Shown one piece after another: positions 18,174 through 26,692 of a stretch of 36,595 nucleotides of DNA. The stretch's first letter is position 1. Each line of letters opens with the position of its first letter. The translations under genes were made by a program, and so were the position numbers. The stretch comes from UBA993 sp964389365 (GTDB lineage Bacteria; Bacillota; Dethiobacteria; DTU022): NCBI GenBank assembly GCA_964389365.1, contig CAYMDO010000019.1, positions 1-36,595 of the forward strand, read 5' to 3'. The notes under the pieces are model-generated. The model was not told the origin of the DNA and did no database searches. It saw only the letters and a program-made list of their open reading frames with translations.

Positions 18174-18385
18174 TAATAAACCCGCCTATCTTTCTGACCT
18201 TAACTTAATTTCAACAAGCTGCCCTGGCAACCCTTTTTTACGGGAAACCCGGGTACAGAACTTTAATTCACAGCAATTATCAGTTATTATAGGTAGGGAA
18301 GTCTATTCCCAGACAGAATCTGCAGTAAAGGCCTGCGCGGCGTTACTGGCCAGACTGACATAATCAGCGATCGGAGGCTGCTGAC

Positions 18386-19771
18386 TTGAGAGAAAGGGAA
18401 ACTTATGCTGAACCATACCGGATAAAAATGGTAGAACCGATTATGGTCAGGGATCGTGAAACAAGGGAAAAACTGATTGCCGGTGCCGGGTATAACGTGT
18501 TTAATATCAAGGCCGAAGACGTTTATATTGATCTGCTGACCGACAGCGGCACTACAGCGATGAGTGCCAACCAGTGGGCAGGGATCATGCTTGGCGATGA
18601 ATCGTATGCCGGCTGCCGGAACTTTTTTAACCTGCAGAACGCCATTGAAGATATTTTTGGTTATCAGTATGTTGTCCCGACCCACCAGGGCCGGGCTGCA
18701 GAAAACATATTGATGTCTATGTTTGTTGGCGAAGGGCAAAGAGTAATCGGGAACATGCATTTCGATACCACCGAAGGCCATATCCGGATGCGTAACGCGC
18801 TGCCGGTAAACCTGGTGATCGAAGAAGGCTTGCACACCGAATCCGATCACCCTTTTAAAGGCAATATAAACCTGGAAACGCTCGAAGAAGAACTGAAGAA
18901 CAGCACTCCGGATGAATTGCCGCTGGTGATTATTACGATCACCTGTAACAGCAACGGCGGCCAGCCTGTGGCAATGGACAATATCAGGGCCGCTTCCAGC
19001 CTGGCAAAAAAATATAACCGTCCACTGTTTCTCGATGCCGCCCGCTACGCTGAGAACTGCTATTTTATCAAACAGCGCGATCCACGGTATCTCAACCACT
19101 CGATCAAAGAAATTGCCCGGGAAATGTTTTCCTACGCCGACGGCTGTACCATGAGTTCAAAAAAAGATGCCCTGGTCAATATCGGCGGTTTTTTAGCTTT
19201 CCGCAACCGCGAGGACTGGTATGAAAAAGCAGTGCAGATTCAGATCTGCTACGAGGGTTTCAGGACCTACGGCGGGCTAGCCGGGCGCGACCTGGAAGCC
19301 TTGGCCCGCGGCCTCCATGAAGGCACTGCGGAAGATTATCTGGAAGACCGGATCGGCCAGGTTCATTATTTGGGCCGGCTGCTGATTGCGGCAGGAATTC
19401 CGATCGTGCTGCCTGTTGGCGGGCACGGGGTTTTTATTGATGCGCTGCGGTTTCTGCCGCACATTCCACAAGCAAATCTTCCGGCCCAATCCCTGACGAT
19501 GGAACTGTACCGCTTTGGAGGGATCAGGGCTGTTGAACTCGGCGCCTGCGCTTTCGGATATGTCGATCCGTCAACCGGGCGGGAAATATACCCAAGGCAG
19601 GAGCTGGTACGCCTGGCGATCCCGCGCCGGGTCTACAGCGATCGCCACATGCGTTATGTGGCCGATACATTGATCGAAATCAGCAGGCAAAAAGAAAATA
19701 TAAAGGGCATGAAAATTGTCTACCAAACAGGACTGATGCGCCATTTTACGGCACGCTTTGCCCTTCTTTAA
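18386..19771 (+). CDS. tnaA: Tryptophanase-type beta-eliminating lyase
   Basis: This PLP enzyme is of the tryptophanase/tyrosine phenol-lyase family. The full-length pattern is clear: IDLLTDSGT, PTHQGRAAEN, the PLP lysine in SSKKDALVNIGG (K260), YGGLAGRD and IPRRVY. Three positions that separate the two activities all match tryptophanase: Asp127 (HFDTT; Thr in tyrosine phenol-lyase), Leu385 (AVELG; Arg in tyrosine phenol-lyase, Ile/Val in tryptophanase) and His453 (MRHFTAR; Phe in tyrosine phenol-lyase). It should therefore convert tryptophan to indole, pyruvate and ammonia. YGGLAGRD is closer to tyrosine phenol-lyase, so it is not a typical TnaA. TTG 18386 follows GGAGG by eight bases. No TnaC-type leader peptide or tnaB permease was seen nearby. 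Confidence 0.85.
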   Translation: MRERETYAEPYRIKMVEPIMVRDRETREKLIAGAGYNVFNIKAEDVYIDLLTDSGTTAMSANQWAGIMLGDESYAGCRNFFNLQNAIEDIFGYQYVVPTHQGRAAENILMSMFVGEGQRVIGNMHFDTTEGHIRMRNALPVNLVIEEGLHTESDHPFKGNINLETLEEELKNSTPDELPLVIITITCNSNGGQPVAMDNIRAASSLAKKYNRPLFLDAARYAENCYFIKQRDPRYLNHSIKEIAREMFSYADGCTMSSKKDALVNIGGFLAFRNREDWYEKAVQIQICYEGFRTYGGLAGRDLEALARGLHEGTAEDYLEDRIGQVHYLGRLLIAAGIPIVLPVGGHGVFIDALRFLPHIPQANLPAQSLTMELYRFGGIRAVELGACAFGYVDPSTGREIYPRQELVRLAIPRRVYSDRHMRYVADTLIEISRQKENIKGMKIVYQTGLMRHFTARFALL

Positions 19772-19837
19772 ACATCCCGTCAAACTACCGGCTCAAGAAA
19801 AATATAATTAAACAAAAGCTGCAGCGCACCGCCAGCC

Positions 19838-20677
19838 TTATTTCCAGCAGGCGATGTGCTGCAGCCCGGCTACCCGGGGACCAGCCTGCCCGGTATGCCA
19901 GGCCCCGGGCAGCTTCAGCTCTTCCGCTGCCATTTCAAAATGACACATAGCTATCCCCATATCAACACGCTGCAGCTGCAGTTTGCCCATCAACCGGTTG
20001 TATATCTTGTTCTCTTTTAAGTAAAGGTGTGTCGCCCCATGCTGATCAAGAATCAGGCGCCAGGGTTGCTTATTGGAGGCCGACGGCCCCATCCGGACCG
20101 CTTCGTAAACATCCCGGAATGGGCCGCTTTCCTGCTTGGCCAGGGCAGTGACTCCGTCACCTTTAAAGAACAGTTCGGACCAGGGCTTGCGCCGGTTCGA
20201 ACCGGCGCCAAAACGCATCATTCGCTCTACTGCCGACCTATCGACTGCCGGATAACCAACAGGGGTGATAGCCGGCAGCAACTCGTCTGCAGCCAGCTCC
20301 ATGTAAGCTGCAAAAGCACCGCGTTTAAAAGTGCCGCCCAGCCAGCAGGTTCCCAGGCCCAGCGCAGTGGCCTCCAGGATAATTTTTTCAAGACAGTAGC
20401 CCAGATCTTCCATGGCTCCTTTTCCACTGCCAACAGCTCCTAAAACATAGAGGCGAGCACCCTTAATTATTCCGTATGTGCCTATCCTGCGCAGTTCGCT
20501 GCTGCTTAGCGACTCCAGGTCCAACAGCCTGAAGCGAACCGAAGCGCCAAACGGGCCGGCGTCTTTTTGGCTTAAACAAAACTCCTCCAGCTGCTTGCGC
20601 CGTTCCGGTTCAACCTGTTTCCCCGCGTAGCTGCGTACGGATATCCTCCGCCTGATCGCATCTAACCATTTTCCCAT
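19838..20677 (-). CDS. Nitroreductase-family flavoprotein (TM1586-like double module)
   Basis: The N terminus RRRISVRSYAGKQVEPE is the FMN-phosphate binding segment of nitroreductases, followed by GLGTCWLGG (about 110). In the second half, GPSASNKQPWRLIL repeats a pattern normally seen near the front of the fold. This two-part arrangement is found in putative TM1586-type nitroreductases. A flavin-dependent reduction in the cytoplasm is expected, with unknown substrate. ATG 20677 has GGAGGT six bases upstream, so the longer frame to 20698 is not used. Codons near 20189-20208 form a perfect 20-base palindrome. The gene faces the tryptophanase gene with 66 bases between stops. Confidence 0.82.
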   Translation of the reverse strand: MGKWLDAIRRRISVRSYAGKQVEPERRKQLEEFCLSQKDAGPFGASVRFRLLDLESLSSSELRRIGTYGIIKGARLYVLGAVGSGKGAMEDLGYCLEKIILEATALGLGTCWLGGTFKRGAFAAYMELAADELLPAITPVGYPAVDRSAVERMMRFGAGSNRRKPWSELFFKGDGVTALAKQESGPFRDVYEAVRMGPSASNKQPWRLILDQHGATHLYLKENKIYNRLMGKLQLQRVDMGIAMCHFEMAAEELKLPGAWHTGQAGPRVAGLQHIACWK

Positions 20678-20832
20678 AATGCTACCTCCGTTTTGCAATA
20701 AAACATACCAGAATTATACCTGAAATGTTCCAGGCCGGCATACTGCTGCCGGACAACAGCTAGGAAATAACCCGGTATGTCTTAATGCATACATGGAATT
20801 ATCCAGTAGTAATACAGGCTCTCCGGCATGAC

Positions 20833-20988
20833 TTACTTTTTAAACATGCTGATAGCCAGGGCAATAACCAAACCGATACCAAACCCGCCGAGCAAGCCGT
20901 TTGTTCCGTAATTCATTACACCCAACAGGGGAATTACCGTAAATCCAACAATAATTAATATGAGCGGTATAAAACCTAAACCAAATAT
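20833..20988 (-). CDS. Small hydrophobic membrane peptide without a standard start codon
   Basis: An open minus-strand frame of 51 codons encodes two membrane-spanning segments around a Gly-rich turn (LIIVGFTVIPLLG, then GLLGGFGIGLVIALAISMFKK) with a positively charged end. The composition is strikingly protein-like. Upstream is AAAGGA at a suitable distance, but the codon there is ATA (20988), and a stop lies three codons before. ATG 20999 with GAAAGG is one base out of frame, so a single extra base may have broken the start. It is either a rare-start gene, a frameshifted gene or a sequencing error. Function is unknown. Confidence 0.45.
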   Translation of the reverse strand: MFGLGFIPLILIIVGFTVIPLLGVMNYGTNGLLGGFGIGLVIALAISMFKK

Positions 20989-21344
20989 AGCTGATCATCC
21001 TTTCTAATCTTGTTATTAATTCAACCTATAAATATTCTGCCCGTGCTGTTACCCGGCAGTAAATCCCGCAACAGTTCATGCCCGGTAAAATATTTAACCT
21101 GTTAAACTACCTTTTGTATGATATCATTTAGATACCGGGCGGGCAAAGAGCCTCAGGCCTGTGAAAAATTGCTGCAAGCCAAATCTTAGCCGGTTTTCTC
21201 GGGCTTAGGCCGATATTCGCCAATAAACTTAAATATATGTTGTTATTCTGGCTTAAACGGCTATTACAGGACATAAACAGCTTTAAGAGGTCATAACCGG
21301 TCGCTTGATATTTAAACGCGTATCGACCAAGAGGAGGGCAATAA
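20989..21344. other. Non-coding spacer upstream of the MaoC-like gene
   Basis: No convincing gene is present. It holds an inverted repeat TTTAAC-CT-GTTAAA (21093-21106), possibly an operator, and a good ribosome site GAGGAGGG just before ATG 21345. A minus-strand open frame at 21128-21421 overlaps the MaoC-like start and lacks a ribosome site. Confidence 0.4.
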
Positions 21345-22241
21345 ATGGAAATCGATTCATCAGTGGTCGGCCTGAGTATGCGAGTCTTCACAACCGAGGT
21401 AACCCAGCGCCAAATTAACAATTATGCTGCTGCCGTAGCAGATCCTAACCCCTGTTACCTGGATGATACACGCCAAAGCGGGCTGATCGCTCCGCCTACC
21501 CTGGCTGCGGCCCTGACCTGGCCGCTTATTCAAAATATCTACGATTATCTTGACCTTGGTTTTCCGGCAGAAGTTATGTTTCACATTGTCCACTATACTG
21601 AACAGTTGATTATCGAGCGCCCCCTTAAACCAGGTGACCGGCTGGCTGTCAAAGGCCAGGTATTTTCGGTGATGCCGGAAAAAAATGGCACCCATGTGAT
21701 CTTTAAACTGCCAGCCCTCGACCAGGACGGTAACCCTGTTTTTACTGAGTATATCGGCGGAATGCTTCGCGGGGTGAAATGTGCCGACCAGGGCCGGTCA
21801 GCAGGGAAATTACCGGTATTCCCAACATTTCAGGGCACCCTTAAGCCGATCTGGGAAACCGCTGTCCCGATTAAGCGAGAAGATTGCTACGTCTACGAAG
21901 GCTGCGCCAACGTGCCTTTCCCGATCCATACTTCGCCATCCTTCGCCCGCAGCATGGGCCTCCCCGATATTATCTATTTCGGCATCGGCACACTGGCCCG
22001 GGCTGTTTCAACCTTGGTAAACAGGGAACTTGGAGGCAACCCGGCAGAAATAAAACAGCTGGCCTGCTATTTCCGCGGCATGGTGACTCCGGATAGTTTC
22101 ATCAGGATTCAACTGCTGGATCGCAAGAATAATCACGCCGGAGGCGAACTATTCTTCAGGGTCCTGAATCAGCAGCATAAGGAGGCGGTGAGCAATGGTT
22201 ACTTAAGATTTGACGGAAAAAGGCAATCAGGGCAGGAATAA
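21345..22241 (+). CDS. Double hot-dog MaoC-like (FAS1-type) dehydratase homologue
   Basis: The protein has 298 residues in two hot-dog halves. The first half has INNYAAAVADPNPCYLDD and GLIAPPTL, typical of the MaoC N-terminal dehydratase domain. The second has PFPIHTSPSFARSMGLPD, typical of the catalytic MaoC half. MaoC hydratases use an Asp and a His in D-x-N-P-x-H. Here the first half keeps D-P-N-P but has Tyr for His, while the second keeps P-I-H but has Val and Phe at the Asp and Asn positions. One active site shared across halves, or loss of hydratase activity, are both possible. It is followed by an acyl-CoA ligase gene, suggesting joint action on an acyl-CoA. Confidence 0.78.
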   Translation: MEIDSSVVGLSMRVFTTEVTQRQINNYAAAVADPNPCYLDDTRQSGLIAPPTLAAALTWPLIQNIYDYLDLGFPAEVMFHIVHYTEQLIIERPLKPGDRLAVKGQVFSVMPEKNGTHVIFKLPALDQDGNPVFTEYIGGMLRGVKCADQGRSAGKLPVFPTFQGTLKPIWETAVPIKREDCYVYEGCANVPFPIHTSPSFARSMGLPDIIYFGIGTLARAVSTLVNRELGGNPAEIKQLACYFRGMVTPDSFIRIQLLDRKNNHAGGELFFRVLNQQHKEAVSNGYLRFDGKRQSGQE

Positions 22242-22260
22242 ATTATCGGAGAGAGAATTT

Positions 22261-22294
22261 TTGCAAGTGTGAAAGTGCCTGATAGGCACTGCAA
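22261..22294 (+). other. Intercistronic hairpin between the MaoC-like and ligase genes
   Basis: AGTGCCT (22274-22280) pairs perfectly with AGGCACT (22284-22290) across a three-base loop, with outer TTGC/GCAA. There is no T run, so it may tune or process the two-gene transcript. Confidence 0.5.
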
Positions 22295-22330
22295 GCAGAG
22301 CAAGCAAAAACTGATAAGGGAGGGAAAACC

Positions 22331-24031
22331 TTGAGCGAGACCGGTTGGAAACTGCCGCTATTGAACTCTTACACCGAAAAGTGGGCCAGGGAACTGCCTG
22401 ACAAGCCGGCCCTAATCCAGCACGAAGATGAAAAAACGATTACCTACAAAAAGTTTGAATCTCTGGTCGATTATTTTGCCCTGCGCCTGCTGGACATGGG
22501 CATAAAAAAGGGTGACCGGGTAGCGACCATGCTGGTCCTGATCCCCGAACATGTTATCCTGATGTACGCCTGTTTTAAGATCGGGGCAATAATTGCCCCG
22601 CTCGATGTCCGTTTAAAAGAGATGGAAGTAGTGCGCGACCTGGAAAAAATAAAACCGAAAATTTTCTTTTTCCTCGGCAAAACCCCGGTAATCGACTTTC
22701 GGGAAATGGGTAAAGCGGTACGGGACAACTGCCCGTCAGTAGAGCACCTGGTGCAGTTTACCCCCGACCCACAGCCCGGCGATATCATCGAAGGAGCCAT
22801 TTCGATCTCCGAGATGATGGCCAAAGGCAAACTGATCGGCCTGAAGGTAAAGAACATAGTTTCAAGGGGGCTGGAAAAAGCTTATTCAAAAATTGACGCC
22901 AAAACCCCGGCGCTGATTATCTTTACCACCGGAACAACCGGAGAACCAAAACCGGCAGTAATGAGCCATGAGAATATTATCGTTCAGAATGAAGTACTGA
23001 ACCGGGGGGTGAGCCTTGACGGGAACAACATGGTCATGCTGGTCAACCTGCCGCCGAGCCACGTGGGCTGCGTAACCGAACAGCTGATGACTACGCTTTA
23101 CCTCGGCGGCACAGCGGTGCTGCTGCGGATTTTTGATCCTAAAATAACCCTTGAAGCAATCGAAAAGTGGAAGGTGGGAATCTTTGGCCAGATTCCAACG
23201 CAGTTCAGGATGGAGTGGGCCTTGCCGGAATACAGGAATTACAACCTCAGCAGCCTTGAGTATGCCATCTACGGCGGATCTGCCGTTGATACAGTATTTT
23301 TGAAACAGCTTTCAGAAATGGCCCCTAACTTCGGCACCGGAATCGGGATGACCGAAACTGCAGGCTTTTATTCATTTACGCCGCGTGGAATCTCGGTTGA
23401 AGAAATGGCGGGTCAGGTCGGAATGGCATTCGAAGACCTGGCCCCGGTCACGATCCGTAATCCAATCCGGGATGACGGGGGTGCCGGCGAAGAACTGGCG
23501 GAAGGCGAGATTGGGGAAATCTGTGTCAGCGGGCCGATAGTCTTCCAGGGCTATTACAACATGCCTGAAGCAACCGATAAGGCCATTAGCGGCGATGGCT
23601 GGCTTTATACAGGGGATTTAGGCTACTTAAAGGATATGGGCAGCTATAAAGCCCTCTACCTGGCCGGCCGCCGGAAATTCGTGATCAAACAAAAAGGTTT
23701 CCAGGTTTTCCCCGACGAAGTGCAGGATTTTATCGCTTCGCACCCGATGGTAGATATCGTCGATGTTGTCGGGGTTAAGCATCATCTATTTGACGAAGGT
23801 GTTTTTGTTTTCGTGCGGCCTAAGAAAGGAGCAAACCTGACCGCAGAGCAGGTGTTCGAACACTGCCAGGGCATTGCTTCTTACAAACGCCCCCAGCACG
23901 TGGAAATCTGGCCCGAGGATAAAGATTTTCCGCTGACCAGGGTTGCCAAAGTTGACAAAAAAGAGCTTAAATTGGCAGCCGAATCGATAGTTGAAGAGCT
24001 GCGCAGAGCAGGCAAGTGGGATGCCGGTTAA
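22331..24031 (+). CDS. AMP-forming acyl-CoA synthetase/ligase
   Basis: This ANL-superfamily enzyme activates a carboxylic acid to its acyl-AMP and then to the CoA thioester. Core motifs appear in order: FTTGTTGEPKP (about 197), the YGGSAVD segment, GMTETAG, WLYTGDLG, GRRKFVIKQKGFQVFPDEV (hinge region, about 447) and the C-terminal PLTRVAKVDKKEL containing the catalytic Lys. Length 566 is normal. The start is TTG 22331 behind AGGGAGGG. It follows the MaoC-like gene by 89 bases in the same direction. Substrate is unknown; medium-chain or aromatic acids are reasonable guesses for an anaerobe of this type. Confidence 0.9.
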   Translation: MSETGWKLPLLNSYTEKWARELPDKPALIQHEDEKTITYKKFESLVDYFALRLLDMGIKKGDRVATMLVLIPEHVILMYACFKIGAIIAPLDVRLKEMEVVRDLEKIKPKIFFFLGKTPVIDFREMGKAVRDNCPSVEHLVQFTPDPQPGDIIEGAISISEMMAKGKLIGLKVKNIVSRGLEKAYSKIDAKTPALIIFTTGTTGEPKPAVMSHENIIVQNEVLNRGVSLDGNNMVMLVNLPPSHVGCVTEQLMTTLYLGGTAVLLRIFDPKITLEAIEKWKVGIFGQIPTQFRMEWALPEYRNYNLSSLEYAIYGGSAVDTVFLKQLSEMAPNFGTGIGMTETAGFYSFTPRGISVEEMAGQVGMAFEDLAPVTIRNPIRDDGGAGEELAEGEIGEICVSGPIVFQGYYNMPEATDKAISGDGWLYTGDLGYLKDMGSYKALYLAGRRKFVIKQKGFQVFPDEVQDFIASHPMVDIVDVVGVKHHLFDEGVFVFVRPKKGANLTAEQVFEHCQGIASYKRPQHVEIWPEDKDFPLTRVAKVDKKELKLAAESIVEELRRAGKWDAG

Positions 24032-24073
24032 AAGAGTTGCAGCAGCCGCCAGAAAAACCAGTAGTCGCAATCA

Positions 24074-24101
24074 GGGAGTAGGCCGCATGTGGCCCGCTCC
24101 C
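24074..24101. terminator. Shared hairpin between convergent ligase and apbE genes
   Basis: GGGAG (24074-24078) and GGCC (24081-24084) pair with GGCC (24091-24094) and CTCCC (24097-24101) around a six-base loop. It lies directly at the apbE stop codon. T runs on either side are short. Confidence 0.5.
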
Positions 24102-24102
24102 T

Positions 24103-25194
24103 CTAATTTGCCTGGTTTGTTGCCCCTTCGCTGCGCAGCAGGTTTTTCATCCCTTCCGTTACAACCAGCGACCCGTCGGGCATCACCCAAAGCGCTTCCA
24201 CCCCGTTTAAGCCCGATGCAAGCTGCAAGCTTTGTGCCGGCGGAAGCAGAAACAATTCAGTCGAGAGAAAGTCGGCAACCCCCGAATCTTCAGCCACAAC
24301 CGTAACGGCCCGATAATAAACGGCCGGCATTAATGTCACCGGATCGATGATGTGGTGGATCACCTGATCGTCAACCACATAAAACCGCTGGTAATCGCCG
24401 CTGCTGACCACCGCCGCATCCGATAAAAAAAGGACATCAAGCAGGTTGTCGTTGCTGCCGGCGATTGATTTGTCCGGACTTTGAATGCCTACACCCCAAA
24501 GACCCCTTTTACCATCAAGCGGTTTGCCGATTAGTGAAACATTGCCGCCGGCGCTGATAACCGCCGACTCAAGGCCCATTGCCCTGATTTCATCGGCAAC
24601 GAGCTCAACCGCATAACCTTTGGCCACTGCGCCGACATCCAGGCTCATCCGCGGATCAGGTAAAAAGACTGTATTTGCATCGGGGTCAACCATTACCTGA
24701 TCAAGATCGGTAAAGCGGAACGCCTCACGCAGTTCTTCCATCCTGGGCAGTTTGGCAGACGCAGGATCGTAAAGTCCTTCTTCCCGGTAGCGGTGCCAGA
24801 TTTTCAGTACCGGCCCGAGGGCAATATTGGTTGAACCGGCGGTCCTATCCGACCACTCCCTTGCAAACAGCAACAGATCAATAATCTCCCGGTCCACTTT
24901 AACCGGGGCCACCCCGGCCTGATCGTTGATCGTTTTTAGGTTGTTGATCCCGTCATACGTGTTATAAATGTCGTAATACCGGTGCAGTTCCTGCAAGCGC
25001 GAATGCACATGATCAAAATAAAGCCTGAACTCTTCTTCGCTTTCTGTATAGGCTGAAAACTGCACCAGGGTGTTGAAGGTATCAAAAAATGAATCTGAAT
25101 AGCTTTTATAACCGGTTCCGCGCGGTAATGTACAACCGGCCAGGGCCGGGATAGCCAGCGCTGCCAGAACAATAAGCAAGCATTTTTTTAACAC
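24103..25194 (-). CDS. apbE: FAD:protein FMN transferase, lipoprotein
   Basis: ApbE attaches FMN covalently to Thr of target flavoproteins such as RnfG/NqrC subunits outside the membrane. A signal peptide ends in lipobox LAGC (Cys21). Key family motifs are visible: SLDVGAVAKGYAVE, AVISAGGNV, and VSSGDYQRFY with HHIIDPVT, which supply flavin and Mg binding. GTG 25194 has AGGGTGAG eight bases upstream. It is a single gene with no Rnf or NQR genes in the window, so the flavinylated partner must be encoded elsewhere. Confidence 0.93.
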   Translation of the reverse strand: MLKKCLLIVLAALAIPALAGCTLPRGTGYKSYSDSFFDTFNTLVQFSAYTESEEEFRLYFDHVHSRLQELHRYYDIYNTYDGINNLKTINDQAGVAPVKVDREIIDLLLFAREWSDRTAGSTNIALGPVLKIWHRYREEGLYDPASAKLPRMEELREAFRFTDLDQVMVDPDANTVFLPDPRMSLDVGAVAKGYAVELVADEIRAMGLESAVISAGGNVSLIGKPLDGKRGLWGVGIQSPDKSIAGSNDNLLDVLFLSDAAVVSSGDYQRFYVVDDQVIHHIIDPVTLMPAVYYRAVTVVAEDSGVADFLSTELFLLPPAQSLQLASGLNGVEALWVMPDGSLVVTEGMKNLLRSEGATNQAN

Positions 25195-25257
25195 TGTTGC
25201 AGCTCACCCTATCTGCCAATACAAGGTCATTTACAATCTGCAGTATATCATAAAACA

Positions 25258-25283
25258 GCTCCCCCGCCTTTGAAGGGGGGAGC
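25258..25283 (-). terminator. GC-rich hairpin, probable minus-strand terminator
   Basis: GCTCCCCC (25258-25265) pairs with GGGGGAGC (25276-25283). On the minus strand it is followed by TGTTTTA. It separates the rearranged region from apbE. Confidence 0.55.
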
Positions 25284-25306
25284 GGTGCATCAAATTGTGC
25301 AGGCAG

Positions 25307-25335
25307 TTGACGGCGCGATATTTATATCATATTAT
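25307..25335 (+). promoter_or_regulatory. Strong-looking sigma-A promoter before the truncated ferredoxin-like gene
   Basis: TTGACG (25307-25312) and TATTAT (25330-25335) are 17 bases apart. It points towards the 29-codon remnant at 25378. Confidence 0.6.
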
Positions 25336-25375
25336 TGCGATGTTTAAATGCGGCAGAAACAACACGGCCGGGGGA

Positions 25376-26038
25376 CTATGAAGCCGAGCACGATGGTGAG
25401 CCTAGACTACAAAAAATGCAGCTCCACATCCTGCAGCAACGGGTTCTGTGCTGCTGTGCCGGCTTAAGTTCCGCAAAGTCGAGAGCGCTGAATTCCCAGT
25501 TTGCCAGCAGAACCCGGTAATCTGCAAAATCACGGCGGTAATTTATCGCTTTATAACGGCCGTACGGCACGTTAAAAAAGCCATTTTTATTGAACCGGCA
25601 AAGGCCGTTGTAACCGGTACGGTTTAAATAGTAGAAGAGGGAGGCGGCTTCGGCGCTTTCTGAGCCGCCATTGCTGATCAGGCGGTTGAACCTTTCCCGG
25701 TACTCATAGTAGAGATCCTGATCATTTTCCATTTTTAGCTGAATAAAAAGCCCTTTTTTCAGCCAGCGGTAAAAATTTATCAGGTGTGCGTTAACGTCGT
25801 TTAATAGTGCGCCGCGGGGGAGCAGGCCCAGTGCAACCGCCAGGCCGCCGCAAAGCGGCTCGATCAGCCTTTTACTCCCGCTTTGCTGCCACAGCATTTC
25901 CAGGTGCTTCACAATCCAGCGTTTACCGCCCGCCCATTTTAAGGGTGGTTTCAGCGGCCTTACCGGCCTCGTTGGAGCCTCTGCCAGGTCTATAGCCTCA
26001 GGCTGAACCACTTCATCCCGCACCAGTTGGCACACCAT
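25376..26038 (-). pseudogene. Truncated Dam-family (D12 class) adenine-N6 DNA methyltransferase
   Basis: The front has the D12-class SAM-binding start PPLKWAGGKRW (about 32-42), then RLIEPLCGGLAVAL and LLNDVNAHLINFYRWLK, and the target-recognition segment NRTGYNGLCRFNKNGFFNVPYG. All are well conserved. The catalytic DPPY motif and everything after it are missing. The frame passes from DFAEL into KPAQQHRTRCCRM and beyond, which is antisense to the ferredoxin-like fragment, and ends in a non-native tail. No other frame restores DPPY. It should be inactive as a methylase, though it could still bind SAM. The start at 26038 has only a weak ribosome site. Confidence 0.8.
25378..25467 (+). pseudogene. 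N-terminal fragment of a ferredoxin-like gene
   Basis: ATG 25378, preceded by GGGGG, opens a 29-codon frame containing DYKKC, STSC and NGFCAAVPA. The Cys spacing and CAAV pattern recall the front of a small family of Cys-rich ferredoxin-like proteins in anaerobes, where the sequence normally continues with CP-R-K and further Cys motifs. Here the frame runs into the inverted methylase fragment and stops at TAA 25465. The promoter and ribosome site are intact but the product would be a stub. The family match is from memory and only moderate. Confidence 0.4.
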
Positions 26039-26214
26039 CCCCGGTTTTTAACATAAAAGCATTTTTCGCTGCAAACAGATTCTACATTACAATTCCAGTA
26101 CCGGCCCGGTTTTCCTTCGCCAACAAACAATGGATTCTCCAGATTTAGAACTGTTTTCAGCCACCGGGAAGGTAAAAACTTATCGCTGCAGAATTGTTAA
26201 TGCGGAAGGGGGCT

Positions 26215-26673
26215 ATGATCTTGAAAATACTGGTTTGCAGCGATGGATCCGAGAACAGCAAGAAATGCATTGAATTTGCCGCACGCATGGTCAGTGACTG
26301 TATAATCAATGAAGTTTCCATTATTTATGTTCACGAAAGCGCATCGATGTTTCCGGATTACTGGTACGGCAAGTATCCATTCTCACCGGAAGAGGAGCTG
26401 CAGCTTGAGAAACTGGATAAAAGGATAATCGAGGAACGGAAAATGATTTTCAGCGATGCCGTCAGACACTTTGACGCCGCCAACATCAAGCTGGACACTA
26501 TTTTTAAAGTCGGGCATCCGGCAGAAACCATTGCCAGGGAAGCAGATGAGGGGGGCTATGATATTGTGATAATCGGCCGCCGGGGCAACGGGGGCGTTAA
26601 GAAACTATTTATGGGCAGCGTCAGCAGCACCACCCTGCAGCTGGTTAAGACCAATATCCTGATTGTCAAATAA
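26215..26673 (+). CDS. Universal stress protein, UspA family
   Basis: This is a single-domain Usp of 152 residues. The start MILKILVCSDGSENS carries the family's conserved Asp, and near the C terminus G-x2-G-x9-G-S is complete (GRRGNGGVKKLFMGS), indicating the ATP-binding subclass. ATG 26215 follows GGAAGGGGG; the longer frame from 26194 includes the ribosome site. It converges on glpX with 19 bases between stops. Usp proteins usually act in the cytoplasm as dimers in stress survival; a specific partner is not indicated. Confidence 0.92.
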   Translation: MILKILVCSDGSENSKKCIEFAARMVSDCIINEVSIIYVHESASMFPDYWYGKYPFSPEEELQLEKLDKRIIEERKMIFSDAVRHFDAANIKLDTIFKVGHPAETIAREADEGGYDIVIIGRRGNGGVKKLFMGSVSSTTLQLVKTNILIVK

Positions 26674-26692
26674 AAACCTATAAATTATACGG

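Noticed and set aside
20189..20208. Perfect 20-base palindrome containing GGTTCGAACC, resembling a tRNA T-arm or operator
   Set aside because: It lies inside the nitroreductase coding sequence, has no surrounding cloverleaf, and its codons fit the protein.
21128..21421. 97-codon minus-strand frame upstream of the MaoC-like gene
   Set aside because: It overlaps the well-supported start of the MaoC-like gene and has no ribosome site or domain.
26131..26280. Plus-strand frame beginning with ATG before uspA
   Set aside because: It reads out of frame into uspA, lacks a ribosome site and is best explained by chance.
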